DNA of 64,000 nt from Bifidobacterium simiarum (GTDB lineage: Bacteria > Actinomycetota > Actinomycetes > Actinomycetales > Bifidobacteriaceae). The notes beneath the pieces were generated by a model, which saw only the letters and a program-made list of their open reading frames with translations, ran no database searches and was not told the DNA's origin. Location of the stretch: positions 1 to 64,000 of the forward strand of contig NZ_PEBK01000008.1 in the NCBI RefSeq assembly GCF_002802905.1, in the 5' to 3' direction. Each line of letters begins with the position of its first letter. Position 1 is the stretch's first letter. This document shows positions 56,085 through 64,000 of the stretch, in pieces. Made by a program: the position numbers and the translations under genes.

Positions 56085-56933
56085 TTGCATTCCCCGCAGT
56101 TTTCCCTTGAGGTCTTTCCGCCGAAGCGCAACGCGCCGGTGGGCACCATCTACGACACGCTTGACGGCCTGGAAGGACTGAACCCGGATTTCATCTCCGT
56201 CACCTACGGCCACGGCACCCATTCCGACCGTTCGGCCACGGCCCGCATCGCCAACACCGTCCGATCCGAATACGGCATTCCCACGGTCGCCCATCTCACC
56301 GCGCTCTACTCCGACCATGAGGTGGTCGATCAGGCGCTGGAGATGTTCGACGCCGCCGGCGTGTTCGGCGTACTTGCCCTGCGCGGCGACGTGATCGAAG
56401 GCCAGCAGGAGGTGGGGGAGTTCGAGCACGCCAGCGATCTGGTGGCCTACATCCGCGACCGCCGGCCCAACCTCAAGATCTTCGGCGCCTGCTATCCGGA
56501 AGGCCACATCGAATGTCCCTCGCTGGACGAGGACATCCGCAACCTGAAGATCAAGGTGGACGCCGGTGCTACGAACCTGATCTCCCAGCTGTTCTACGAC
56601 AACGAGGACTTCCTGCGCTTCGTCGAGAAGACCCGCGCGGCCGGCATCGACGTGCCGATCGAGGCGGGCATCATGCCGGTCACCAGCGCGGTGTCCGTAC
56701 GCAACATGGCCCGCAAGAACGCGACCGTCATCCCCAAGGCGCTCAACGCCATGCTGGAGAAGTGGGGCGACGACCGCGAGTCGCTGCGTCGCGCGGGCAT
56801 CATCTACGCCTCCCAGCAGATCAGCGATCTCGTGGCACAGGGCGTGGACGGCGTCCACCTGTACACGATGAACCATCCCGGCACCACGCGCCGCATCTGG
56901 CGCAACGTCGCTCCGCTGTTCCGCGAGGTCTGA
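56085..56933 (+). CDS. metF: Methylenetetrahydrofolate reductase
   Basis: An FAD enzyme that makes the 5-methyl-tetrahydrofolate used by MetE. The 282-residue barrel protein has QFSLEVFPPKRN with the catalytic glutamate, PDFISVTYGHGT, VFGVLALRGDV, FGACYPEGH and LISQLFYDNEDF in family order. The start is taken as TTG at 56085 (LHSPQFSLEV), with AAGGAG 7 bases upstream. The ATG at 56016 would add an unconserved Arg/His-rich segment over the ribosome site. It is encoded in the same direction as metE. Confidence 0.93.
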   Translation: MHSPQFSLEVFPPKRNAPVGTIYDTLDGLEGLNPDFISVTYGHGTHSDRSATARIANTVRSEYGIPTVAHLTALYSDHEVVDQALEMFDAAGVFGVLALRGDVIEGQQEVGEFEHASDLVAYIRDRRPNLKIFGACYPEGHIECPSLDEDIRNLKIKVDAGATNLISQLFYDNEDFLRFVEKTRAAGIDVPIEAGIMPVTSAVSVRNMARKNATVIPKALNAMLEKWGDDRESLRRAGIIYASQQISDLVAQGVDGVHLYTMNHPGTTRRIWRNVAPLFREV

Positions 56934-57005
56934 GCCGCCGACACGTCCCACTATGTGAGGACACCGTATCGGCGGCTCGGCCGCGCTGCCGATATCATGG
57001 AAAGA

Positions 57006-60000
57006 ATGGAACATGAAACGACGCGCGTGCCGATGCGCGATCTGCTCAAGGCAGGCATCGCCGATCTCGACAAGGCACAGGATCTGTTCGCCCAGCTGGC
57101 CGAATACGGGGTCGAAGGCTACTATCGCCACGAACTGCTCAGCACGTTGGCCCGGGCCTGCGCTCCGGACACCGCCCTGCGTCATGTGACCGAACTGGCC
57201 AGGCAGTCCCATGAGGAGGGACGGAGTCTCGAATCGCTGTTCGTCGGCATGGACGGCTTCTCCCGCCTGATCTGCGTGCTCGGCGCATCCGACGAAATGG
57301 GTCGTCTGATGCTCAGCCGTCCGGAGCTGATCCGTGCGGTGACCGGCGAGGGATACGAAACCCATCTGTGGAACGGCCGCCAGCGCCGGGCGGCCATGCT
57401 CGAGCGGATCGGCGCCGATCCGCAGTCCACGGCCCCGGTCAGTTCCCTGCCGATCGCCGAATCGGCCACCCAGCTGCGTCGTTGCTACCGCGAGCAGCTG
57501 GCCGCAATCATGGCCCAGGACGTCACCAGCGACGATCCGCTGACCGTGCAGCCGACGATCAGCCGCAGTCTTTCCGATCTCGCCGACGCCGCGCTCGAAG
57601 GGGCATTGGCCATCGCCCGCCATGAGGTGCCCGACAGCGAACGATGCCGGTTCGCGATCATCGGCATGGGCAAGCTCGGCGCACGCGAACTCAACTACGT
57701 CTCCGACGTCGACCTGATCTACGTCGTGGAGCCTGCCGACGAGGGCCTCGGTCACGAGCAGCTCGTCCGTATCGGCACCAAGCTCGGCGTCACCCTGCAG
57801 CGCGTCTGCCAGTCGGTCATCATGGGCGTCTCCGAACCGATGCTGTGGCAGATCGACGGGGGACTGCGGCCCGAAGGCAAGGACGGCCCGCTGGTGCGCA
57901 CGCTCGACTCCCACCTGACCTACTACGGCAAGTGGGCGGAAAGCTGGGAATTCCAGGCGCTGCTCAAGGCCCGGCCCGTCGCCGGCGACCCCGAACTGGG
58001 GAAGGAGTACTACGAGAGGACCCGTCCGCTGGTATGGACCGCATCCCAGCGCAAGAACTTCGTCTACGACTGCCAGCAGATGCGCAAGCGCGTCGAGGAC
58101 CTGATCCCGCTCAAGGAGAAGGACCGTGAGATCAAGCTCGGCCGCGGAGGCCTGCGCGACGTAGAGTTCACCGTGCAGATGCTGCAGCTGGTGCACGGCC
58201 GTGCCGATGAGGCGCTGCGCACCGCGTCCACGCTGGATTCGCTGCAGGCGCTGTCCGCCGGCGGCTATGTGTCACGCAAGCAGGCCGCGAAGCTGTCCGC
58301 CGACTACGGGTTCGAACGCGTGCTGGAGCACCGCCAGCAGATGTGGTCGCTCAAGCGCACCCACCTGTTCCCCGATCTGGGCAAGGGCAGCGAGGGCGGC
58401 ATCGAGGCACCGAGGCAGGTGAGCAAGGCGCAGATCGCCGACAACCGCGAGCTGCGCCGGCTCTCCCGCGCGCTCGGCATGCACCCGGAGGAACTGGTCG
58501 AACGGTTCGACGCCACCCGACGCGAGGTGCGTCAGCTGCATCTCGACATCTACTTCCGCCCGATGCTGCCGAACATCGCCACGCTCGGCGAGGACGAGAT
58601 CAGGCTCAGCCCCGAGGCCATGCAGGAACGGTTCTCCTCCATCGGCTTCGGCGACCCGCAGTCCGCCATGCGTCACGTCGAGGCGCTGACCGTCGGCATC
58701 AGCCGCTCCGCCAAGATCAACCGCATCATCCTGCCGGCCGTGCTGCAGTGGCTGGGCGAGGGCCAGAACCCGGACATGGGTCTGCTCACCTGGCGCAAGC
58801 TGGAGGAGAACTTCGGGCAGGGCAGCGACTATCTGGGCTTCCTGCGCGACTCGGCCTCGGCGGGTCAGCGACTGTGCCATATCCTGTCCAACTCCCGGTA
58901 TCTCGGCGAGGCCATGAACAAGTCGATGGAATCGGTCACCTGGCTCGGCCACGACGAGGAGATGCGCCCGCGCAGCCGGCAGAGCCTGCGCATCCAGTGC
59001 CATGCCGCGAAGTCGCGCTACCCGGACCGTCTCAACGATTTCGCCACGTCGGTGCGCGCGATGCGCCGCCATGAGATCGAACGCATCGGTCTGGGCTGGA
59101 TGAGCGGGGTGATCGCCGACGGCGAATGCCTCGACGCCATGACCGAAGTGTATGACGCGGTGATCGATTCGGCGCTCGAATGGGCGGTCGAGCATCAGTG
59201 CGCGCAGCGGGGGCTGTCCGAACCTTCGGCCGTGCTCGCGATCATCGGCATGGGACGCTACGGCGGCCGCGAGGTGAACTTCAGTTCCGACGCCGACGTG
59301 ATCATCATCTACCGGCAGCATGGGGGAGCGGACGACCGGACCGCCAACGCCTTCGCCAAGGCCGTGGTCGACGATCTTCGTCAGATCCTCATGGGGCCGG
59401 TCTCCATGGAGAACAAGATCGAACTGGATCTGGATCTGAGGCCGGAAGGCAAGAACGGACCCCTGATCCGATCCTACGGTTCGTGCCGGGAATACTATGC
59501 CTCGTGGGCGAGCACCTGGGAGCATCAGGCGTTGCTGCGCGCCCGGTATGCGGCCGGCGACGAGAATCTGGCCCGCGACTTCCTCGTCAACATCGCCGAT
59601 CCGCTGCGCTACCCGTTCGCCCCGCTGACCGAAACGCAGATCAAGGACATCCGGCGGCTCAAGGCCCGTGTGGAGGCCGAGCGCCTGCCGCGCGGCGTAC
59701 GGCGCGAACGTCATCTGAAGCTCGGCAAGGGCGGCCTGTCCGACGTGGAGTGGACGGTGCAGCTCCTGCAGTTGCAGAAGGCGCACGAGCATCCCGAACT
59801 GCAGTGCGTGTCCACGCTGCCGGCACTAGACGAACTGGAGAAGCTGGGACAGATCGACCATGACGATGCGGCGATCCTTCGTCAGGCATGGCTGATGGCC
59901 ACCAACGCCCGTAACGCGAACTACCTGTGGTCCGGGCGCGCCAACCGCGCCGACGTGCTGCCCGACGACATGTATTCGCTCGGTGGCATCGCCGCCGTGC

Positions 60001-60113
60001 TCAAGGAGCCGGCGCACCGCGGTCAGGCGTTCGAAAACGAGCTGCTCGGCATCATGCGCAAGTGCCGGCTCGTCACCGATCGTCTGTTCTACGGCAAGGA
60101 CGACGAGTCCTGA
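57006..60113 (+). CDS. glnE: Glutamine synthetase adenylyltransferase/deadenylase
   Basis: Regulates glutamine synthetase by adding and removing AMP on a tyrosine. The 1035-residue protein carries two nucleotidyltransferase domains: one with GARELNYVSDVDLIYVVE near residue 225 and one with GGREVNFSSDADVIIIY near 756, each with the Asp pair that binds metal. Each is followed by a helical domain (KLGRGGLRDVEFTVQMLQLV and KLGKGGLSDVEWTVQLLQLQ). In E. coli the N-terminal domain deadenylates and the C-terminal one adenylates. The start at 57006 (MEHETTR) is supported only weakly by GGAAAGA; 56997 is an alternative. Confidence 0.95.
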   Translation: MEHETTRVPMRDLLKAGIADLDKAQDLFAQLAEYGVEGYYRHELLSTLARACAPDTALRHVTELARQSHEEGRSLESLFVGMDGFSRLICVLGASDEMGRLMLSRPELIRAVTGEGYETHLWNGRQRRAAMLERIGADPQSTAPVSSLPIAESATQLRRCYREQLAAIMAQDVTSDDPLTVQPTISRSLSDLADAALEGALAIARHEVPDSERCRFAIIGMGKLGARELNYVSDVDLIYVVEPADEGLGHEQLVRIGTKLGVTLQRVCQSVIMGVSEPMLWQIDGGLRPEGKDGPLVRTLDSHLTYYGKWAESWEFQALLKARPVAGDPELGKEYYERTRPLVWTASQRKNFVYDCQQMRKRVEDLIPLKEKDREIKLGRGGLRDVEFTVQMLQLVHGRADEALRTASTLDSLQALSAGGYVSRKQAAKLSADYGFERVLEHRQQMWSLKRTHLFPDLGKGSEGGIEAPRQVSKAQIADNRELRRLSRALGMHPEELVERFDATRREVRQLHLDIYFRPMLPNIATLGEDEIRLSPEAMQERFSSIGFGDPQSAMRHVEALTVGISRSAKINRIILPAVLQWLGEGQNPDMGLLTWRKLEENFGQGSDYLGFLRDSASAGQRLCHILSNSRYLGEAMNKSMESVTWLGHDEEMRPRSRQSLRIQCHAAKSRYPDRLNDFATSVRAMRRHEIERIGLGWMSGVIADGECLDAMTEVYDAVIDSALEWAVEHQCAQRGLSEPSAVLAIIGMGRYGGREVNFSSDADVIIIYRQHGGADDRTANAFAKAVVDDLRQILMGPVSMENKIELDLDLRPEGKNGPLIRSYGSCREYYASWASTWEHQALLRARYAAGDENLARDFLVNIADPLRYPFAPLTETQIKDIRRLKARVEAERLPRGVRRERHLKLGKGGLSDVEWTVQLLQLQKAHEHPELQCVSTLPALDELEKLGQIDHDDAAILRQAWLMATNARNANYLWSGRANRADVLPDDMYSLGGIAAVLKEPAHRGQAFENELLGIMRKCRLVTDRLFYGKDDES

Positions 60114-60192
60114 TCGCCGGGGCTGGTCGGTTGGGCCGCGAATCGTCGGGGCCGGATCGTCGGGACCAATCCGGTTCGACCGCGGACCACAT

Positions 60193-60216
60193 CCCGATAT
60201 CGGGCCGGACTACAAT
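60193..60216. promoter_or_regulatory. 12-bp palindrome abutting a -10 box before the zinc-ribbon gene
   Basis: cccgatatcggg (60193-60204) is fully self-complementary and stands 6 bases before TACAAT (60211-60216), overlapping the spacer and near the -35 position. It is well placed for a repressor operator. Confidence 0.45.
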
Positions 60217-60246
60217 GCGCGAATAGGGGATTGCCAATAGGGCTCA

Positions 60247-60269
60247 GCCCCCGCAATGGGGGCGCCCCC
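60247..60269 (+). promoter_or_regulatory. Overlapping alternative hairpins in a leader
   Basis: gccccc (60247-60252) can pair with gggggc (60258-60263), but the same ggggg can instead pair with ccccc (60265-60269), as gggggcgccccc. The two cannot form together. The GGAAAGG ribosome site begins one base after the second arm, so the leader may switch translation on and off. Confidence 0.45.
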
Positions 60270-60284
60270 GGAAAGGTCAGTGAC

Positions 60285-60659
60285 ATGAGTGGTTTCTTCT
60301 CCAGCAGCAGGCGTCGGTATCCGAATCGGTATCAGGGTTCCCGGCATTATCGTCGCAAGGGGCTGTTCGGCATGTTCGGCAGCGTGTCGAGTTCGGACCG
60401 CGGGTACGTGACCTACCCGCAGCAGGGGTATCCGACGCAGCAGTATCCGCATCAGACCTACCCGCAGCAGACGCATACGGTGGGCGGCGCCCAGCTTACC
60501 TGCGCCAAGTGCGGTTCGCATGTGCCGAACGGGTCCAAGTTCTGCCTGTCGTGCGGTAATCCGATGGGCGCGCAGTCGGTGTTCTGTCCGAACTGCGGCC
60601 GGCCCGCCGATCCCGCGGCCCGGTTCTGCATGGAGTGTGGGGCGCCGATCCAGCGTTGA
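60285..60659 (+). CDS. Double zinc-ribbon protein
   Basis: A 124-residue protein with an Arg/Ser-rich N-terminus, a low-complexity Tyr-Pro-Gln segment (residues about 45-65, repeats of YPQQ, YPTQQ, YPHQ) and two zinc ribbons: CAKCGSHVPNGSKFCLSCG and CPNCGRPADPAARFCMECG, each CxxC-x10-CxxC. The arrangement resembles zinc-ribbon modules that recruit partners. GGAAAGG precedes the ATG. The next gene, a protein kinase, overlaps its end, so the two are probably one functional unit. Confidence 0.85.
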   Translation: MSGFFSSSRRRYPNRYQGSRHYRRKGLFGMFGSVSSSDRGYVTYPQQGYPTQQYPHQTYPQQTHTVGGAQLTCAKCGSHVPNGSKFCLSCGNPMGAQSVFCPNCGRPADPAARFCMECGAPIQR

Positions 60660-61393
60660 TCGGCGGACGGTTCGGCGTCGGTGACCGTATCGGCGGATAC
60701 GTCGTGTCCTCCCGTCTCGGTTCCGGCCGATACGGGGTGTGCTTTCTCGCCGAGGATCCGTCCGGCCGTCAGGTGGTACTCAAACGGTTCCGCCGTCGGA
60801 TGCTTAAGAGGAACGCCGGCCGCAATCATTACGAGGCGGTGATCCTCTCCGGACTGTCGCATCCGGCCGTCCCGCAGCTGCTCGGCGTGGTCAACGATCG
60901 CACCGGATACTGGTTCGTGCTGGAACTGCAGCCGGGCCGGTCCCTCAAAAGCTGGCTGTTCGATCGGCATCGGGAGTTCACCCGACGTGAGATCGTCGGC
61001 ATCGGCGTCCGGCTGTTCGACGTCGTGACGTATCTGCACGGTCGGAACGTGGTCCACGGCGATATCAGCATCGCGAACGTGCTGTATGACGACGGCATGG
61101 TCTCCCTGATCGACTTCGGTCTGGCCCGGTATATCGGTAGCCGGGTCGGGGAGGTGCCTGCCGACGAGATCGGCCTCGACCACGCCCGACTGGCCGATGT
61201 GCTGCTGTATCTCATGTATTCCTGTGCGGGACTGAGCCGCGGGAACCGTCGTGCGGCATGGTACGACGATCTGTGGCTGACCGCCTCCCAACGCGATTGC
61301 GTGAAACGGCTGATGGGGTTCGGCACGCCGTATGCCGACACCGCATCCGCCGCCGAGGATTTCCGCCGGGCCTTCGCCGACTGGCTGCGGTAG
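60635..61393 (+). CDS. Small protein kinase coupled to the zinc-ribbon gene
   Basis: A serine/threonine-kinase-like protein of 252 residues. It keeps the glycine loop RLGSGRYGVCFLA, an ATP-anchoring lysine in VVLKRF, the catalytic loop VHGDISIANVLYDD (HGD instead of HRD) and the metal-binding DFG in LIDFGLARY. No clear APE motif or full C-lobe helical set is seen. The kinase is shorter than most and has no membrane or sensor domain. The start is GTG at 60635, 25 bases inside the zinc-ribbon gene, but a TTG at 60656 overlapping the TGA stop is also possible. The substrate is unknown. Confidence 0.8.
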   Translation: MWGADPALIGGRFGVGDRIGGYVVSSRLGSGRYGVCFLAEDPSGRQVVLKRFRRRMLKRNAGRNHYEAVILSGLSHPAVPQLLGVVNDRTGYWFVLELQPGRSLKSWLFDRHREFTRREIVGIGVRLFDVVTYLHGRNVVHGDISIANVLYDDGMVSLIDFGLARYIGSRVGEVPADEIGLDHARLADVLLYLMYSCAGLSRGNRRAAWYDDLWLTASQRDCVKRLMGFGTPYADTASAAEDFRRAFADWLR

Positions 61394-61410
61394 GCGGCCA
61401 CGCTTCACCG

Positions 61411-61462
61411 GTGGTCGGGCGTCACGGGGTTGACCAGTGGTCGGGCGTCACGGGGTTGACCA
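61411..61462. repeat. 26-bp tandem duplication between kinase and SWIM genes
   Basis: gtggtcgggcgtcacggggt followed by tgacca is present twice in perfect tandem (61411-61436, 61437-61462). Degraded units with gtcacggggctgacc-like sequence continue to about 61515. It lies between two converging genes. Confidence 0.75.
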
Positions 61463-61511
61463 GATGTCACGGGGCTGACCGGATGTCACAGTTGGTCAAC
61501 CGTCACGGGGC

Positions 61512-63722
61512 TCACAGGGCGAAGGCGAGCTCCTCGCGAAGCGCCCGACGGTTCGGGTACTGCTCGACGATCCGCCGGGCGAGCTCGCGCATCTCCTCGT
61601 CGCCGAACAATTCCTCGTACCGGCGAAGCTGCTTGGCGATCTGACGGTACGTCGTCCGGCTGGTGGTCATGCCCCGCCGTCCCGTACCGGGCGAGATCGA
61701 CTTCGCGTCAAGCGCTCCGGCCGGCAGGGCGTTGCGGATCGCCTGACGGGCGTCCTCCGGATGGTTGATCGCCATGGTCTTCAGTAGGGGCATCGATGGG
61801 TAATCGATGGTCACGCAGTAGGTGAGTGCGGCGTCGGACAGCCGCTCGTCGACGATGAGCCGCTCATAGGCCGGATTGCGCCAGCTGCTGCTTCGCCGGC
61901 CGTTGGCTTCGTACAGCGGCATGTCGGATTGCGTTCTGATGCGTTCCGTGATGTTACGGGAGCATTCGCGCGCCAGCTCGGCGGCCATGTCATGCCATTG
62001 TTCGCCACTGGCGCCGTTCGCCTGTATCAGGTATCGCAGACGCGCGACGTATACGGCATCCGATCTGGTGGTGCAGTTGACGATGAGGAACCGGTAGACG
62101 TCGGCGAGACGATCGACGTCGTCCATGCCCTCCGCACAGCATTCGAGCACGGTGTGCCATCCATGCGGCAGCAGGTCCTCCAGCAGACCGTTGTGGATGA
62201 TCTCGCGGTCGGCGTCCAGCTTGTCCGCACGACGGTCGAGATGATCCTTGACCAGACGATGGGCCTCGGCGAACCGACGGTCCTTCATCAGCGTGGCCGC
62301 GTGCATGAGCAGCAGGGGAGCGGCATCGGGATTGGCGTCCCACAGTTCCCGGCAGCCTTGTTCGTCGTCAGCCATACGCCTGAGATCATAGGCGACCATC
62401 AGCACGTAGCGGTACAGATCGTGACGGGGCATCAGCAGGACCTCATGCTCGAGCTCATGGTCATGGGCGGGTCCGAACCGTTCGAGGGCCGTGTCGATGA
62501 CGTCGTACGCCCACATGATCTTGTCGCCGTGATGGGCGAAGGCGAGCGCGGAGGCCAGCAGCATGGCGGCGTTCGAAGGCTGCTGGAACTGGATGTGGGG
62601 CGTGTAGGCGGCATTGGCGATCTCGCCCAGGGCCTTGCCGGCCGTGGCGGAATCCGCGTACTGTGCCACGTTCTCCATGTAGCAGCGGATCTGGTTGACC
62701 AGCTGCGCGCTCTCCTCCAGCAACGTGTGGTCGTCGCTGGGGTACGTGCCTTCGATCGCGGTCAGCGCCTGGATGCAGGTCGACAGGTTCACGCAGGCGT
62801 TCGCGTAATCCGTCGAATGCAGGGCGTTGTAGGCGACGACGCGCAGCCCCTCGAGCGCATGGTCGAGTTCCGGGTCCTTTGCCCTCTCGCCGTATGGATC
62901 GTATGGATCGCCGTATGAGCTGTATGGGTCGTATGGGTCGTTGTCCGCGAGATGTTCGGGAACGGGAGGATCATCGGATTCGCCGAAATCATCATGACCG
63001 TCGTGGTCATCGCCGTCGTGGTGGTGGCCGTGGCGTTCGTGGTATCTGGCCAGCGGTTCGAGGACCAGATGTTCGGCCAGTTCCGGATCAATGAGCTGCA
63101 GCTCCTTTTCCGACCGGAGATGCTCCGCGTACTGCAGGCAGAGCGGCGACCAGAAGAACAGCGGGTTCCCGCCGCCCGACTCGGCTACCTGCTGGTCGAT
63201 GCGGGCGAGGATGTCATACAGCACGTAATGCGGCATGGTGGCGCGAGGCTTGGCGGGGCGCGGTGAGACGTGATGGTTGTTCGGGGATGACGTACGTTCG
63301 GGCAAAGCCTCCTCGAACCGCTCCCGAAGCGCATACAGTACGGCTCCCACATGCTTGCAGTACGGAGTGCGCAGATACGGGCAGGTGCACGCGGTGGACA
63401 TCACATGCCGGCCACGAGGGTTGCTCCGGTCATGCCGGCCGGGAGACTGTGCGGACCCATCGGCGTTGGTTTCGGTGCCGGCGGGGTTGTCTGCAGCCTC
63501 GTTTGCGGAGGCGGTTTCGGCTCCCGCGTCGAGGCGGATGTCCACGTCATAGCCGGAGCCTTCGCTGCCGAGGACCCGCGCATGGAACAACGATGGCGCG
63601 ATCTCCTCGAGGTCGCTCACGCGGCCGTCCCGCCAGTAGTCGAGGGCACGACCGAGGATCTGCGGGGCGTCGTTGAACATGCGTTCGAATTCGGTCAGCG
63701 AAGGTTTCGGCGGCAGGGTCAT
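61512..63722 (-). CDS. SWIM zinc-finger protein
   Basis: A 736-residue protein with a SWIM zinc finger near its N-terminus: CTCPYLRTPYCKHVGAVLYA (Cys112, Cys114, Cys122, His124). The rest is a mostly helical region of unknown function. A low-complexity segment sits near residues 225-280 with His/Asp runs and repeats of DPYDPYSSYGDPYDPYGE. In other bacteria SWIM proteins are linked to SWI2/SNF2 helicases, but no helicase is adjacent. The aldo/keto reductase stop lies only 6 bases upstream of its ATG, so they share a transcript. Confidence 0.82.
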   Translation of the reverse strand: MTLPPKPSLTEFERMFNDAPQILGRALDYWRDGRVSDLEEIAPSLFHARVLGSEGSGYDVDIRLDAGAETASANEAADNPAGTETNADGSAQSPGRHDRSNPRGRHVMSTACTCPYLRTPYCKHVGAVLYALRERFEEALPERTSSPNNHHVSPRPAKPRATMPHYVLYDILARIDQQVAESGGGNPLFFWSPLCLQYAEHLRSEKELQLIDPELAEHLVLEPLARYHERHGHHHDGDDHDGHDDFGESDDPPVPEHLADNDPYDPYSSYGDPYDPYGERAKDPELDHALEGLRVVAYNALHSTDYANACVNLSTCIQALTAIEGTYPSDDHTLLEESAQLVNQIRCYMENVAQYADSATAGKALGEIANAAYTPHIQFQQPSNAAMLLASALAFAHHGDKIMWAYDVIDTALERFGPAHDHELEHEVLLMPRHDLYRYVLMVAYDLRRMADDEQGCRELWDANPDAAPLLLMHAATLMKDRRFAEAHRLVKDHLDRRADKLDADREIIHNGLLEDLLPHGWHTVLECCAEGMDDVDRLADVYRFLIVNCTTRSDAVYVARLRYLIQANGASGEQWHDMAAELARECSRNITERIRTQSDMPLYEANGRRSSSWRNPAYERLIVDERLSDAALTYCVTIDYPSMPLLKTMAINHPEDARQAIRNALPAGALDAKSISPGTGRRGMTTSRTTYRQIAKQLRRYEELFGDEEMRELARRIVEQYPNRRALREELAFAL

Positions 63723-63728
63723 GGCAGG

Positions 63729-64000
63729 TCAGTCCTCCTCGTGCCAGTGGGGGTTCTGTCCGAAGGTGTAGCCTTCGGGGTTGTCCATGGCGGCGATGTC
63801 GCGCATGTCCTGCTCATCGAGCTCGAAGCCGGTGAGGTCGAGGTTGGCGCGCTGGCGTTCGCGGTTCATCGACTTCGGGATCGCCACGTCGCCCAGCTGC
63901 AGGTGCCAGCGCAGGATCACGGCGACGGGGGAGACGCCGTGCTTTTCGGCGATGCGCACGATATCCCGGTCGCGGATCATCTGGTTGGCGCGGCCGAGCG
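63729..64000 (-). CDS. Aldo/keto reductase, C-terminal part (cut by window edge)
   Basis: A partial frame open to the window end. The visible 90 residues have the family's C-terminal pattern: IAEKHGVSPVAVILRWHLQL, then AIPKSMNRERQRANLDLTGF, which contacts the NADPH adenosine phosphate, and FELDEQDMRDIAAMD. These enzymes reduce carbonyls in a TIM barrel with NADPH. The catalytic Asp, Tyr, Lys and His lie outside the window, so function cannot be confirmed. Confidence 0.85.
   Translation of the reverse strand, partial: LGRANQMIRDRDIVRIAEKHGVSPVAVILRWHLQLGDVAIPKSMNRERQRANLDLTGFELDEQDMRDIAAMDNPEGYTFGQNPHWHEED

Noticed and set aside
61411-61515. CRISPR array
   Set aside because: The copies are adjacent without spacers.

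Overview
This window is GC-rich bacterial chromosome, dense in genes, and most likely comes from a Bifidobacterium (Actinobacteria). The evidence is the gene families and order: uvrA-uvrC-aroE-rapZ-whiA-pgk-tpiA-secG, adjacent tkt and tal, hrcA-dnaJ under a CIRCE element, the actinobacterial-type single-chain glycogen synthase, frequent GTG/TTG starts, and an IS30-type transposase remnant resembling bifidobacterial copies. The genus is inferred from protein recognition, not from a search. No rRNA, tRNA or CRISPR array was seen.

Layout. 1-7.4 kb: a transposase remnant, a sugar O-acetyltransferase divergent from a TetR regulator with a perfect palindrome between them, a frameshifted small membrane protein, a flavin quinone reductase, a two-component system, and a MATE exporter overlapping a KdsC-like phosphatase. 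7.6-9.5 kb: an accessory island with a RelB/YafQ toxin-antitoxin pair between two very similar mini-XRE genes, a decayed regulator and a small zincin. 9.6-21.9 kb: a conserved core block (DNA repair, shikimate dehydrogenase, RapZ/WhiA, glycolysis, SecG). 22.3-26.5 kb: a second accessory island. An aminotransferase is fused to an N-terminal XRE domain. Behind it, a RelB-like/PIN module is bracketed by a duplicated copy of the aminotransferase 3' end. Then comes a third mini-XRE gene with an antitoxin and a decayed YafQ-type toxin, and a non-coding tract of repeats and a strong terminator.

26.5-38.3 kb: a branched-chain amino-acid carrier overlapping an acetyltransferase, a second aminotransferase, transaldolase and transketolase (the pentose/hexose carbon shuffle on which bifidobacterial sugar catabolism depends), the HrcA/DnaJ heat-shock pair, a TRIC-like channel and a nucleoside hydrolase. 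38.4-53.4 kb: ribosomal protein S20, LepA, HemW, glutamate synthase gltBD, glycogen synthase, an ABC ATPase, a tRNA m1A methyltransferase and a SixA-like phosphatase. 53.5-60.1 kb: metE-metF and then glnE; with gltBD the window holds much of ammonium assimilation and methionine synthesis. 60.2-64 kb: a zinc-ribbon protein translationally coupled to a small protein kinase, short tandem repeats, a SWIM zinc-finger protein and the 3' part of an aldo/keto reductase.

The most unusual material is in the two accessory islands (mini-XRE-linked toxin-antitoxin cassettes with a shared leader, the XRE-aminotransferase fusion with an internal translation start, and the 3'-end duplication around a toxin-antitoxin module) and in the zinc-ribbon/kinase pair with its switch-like leader. 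I found no complete large novel system.
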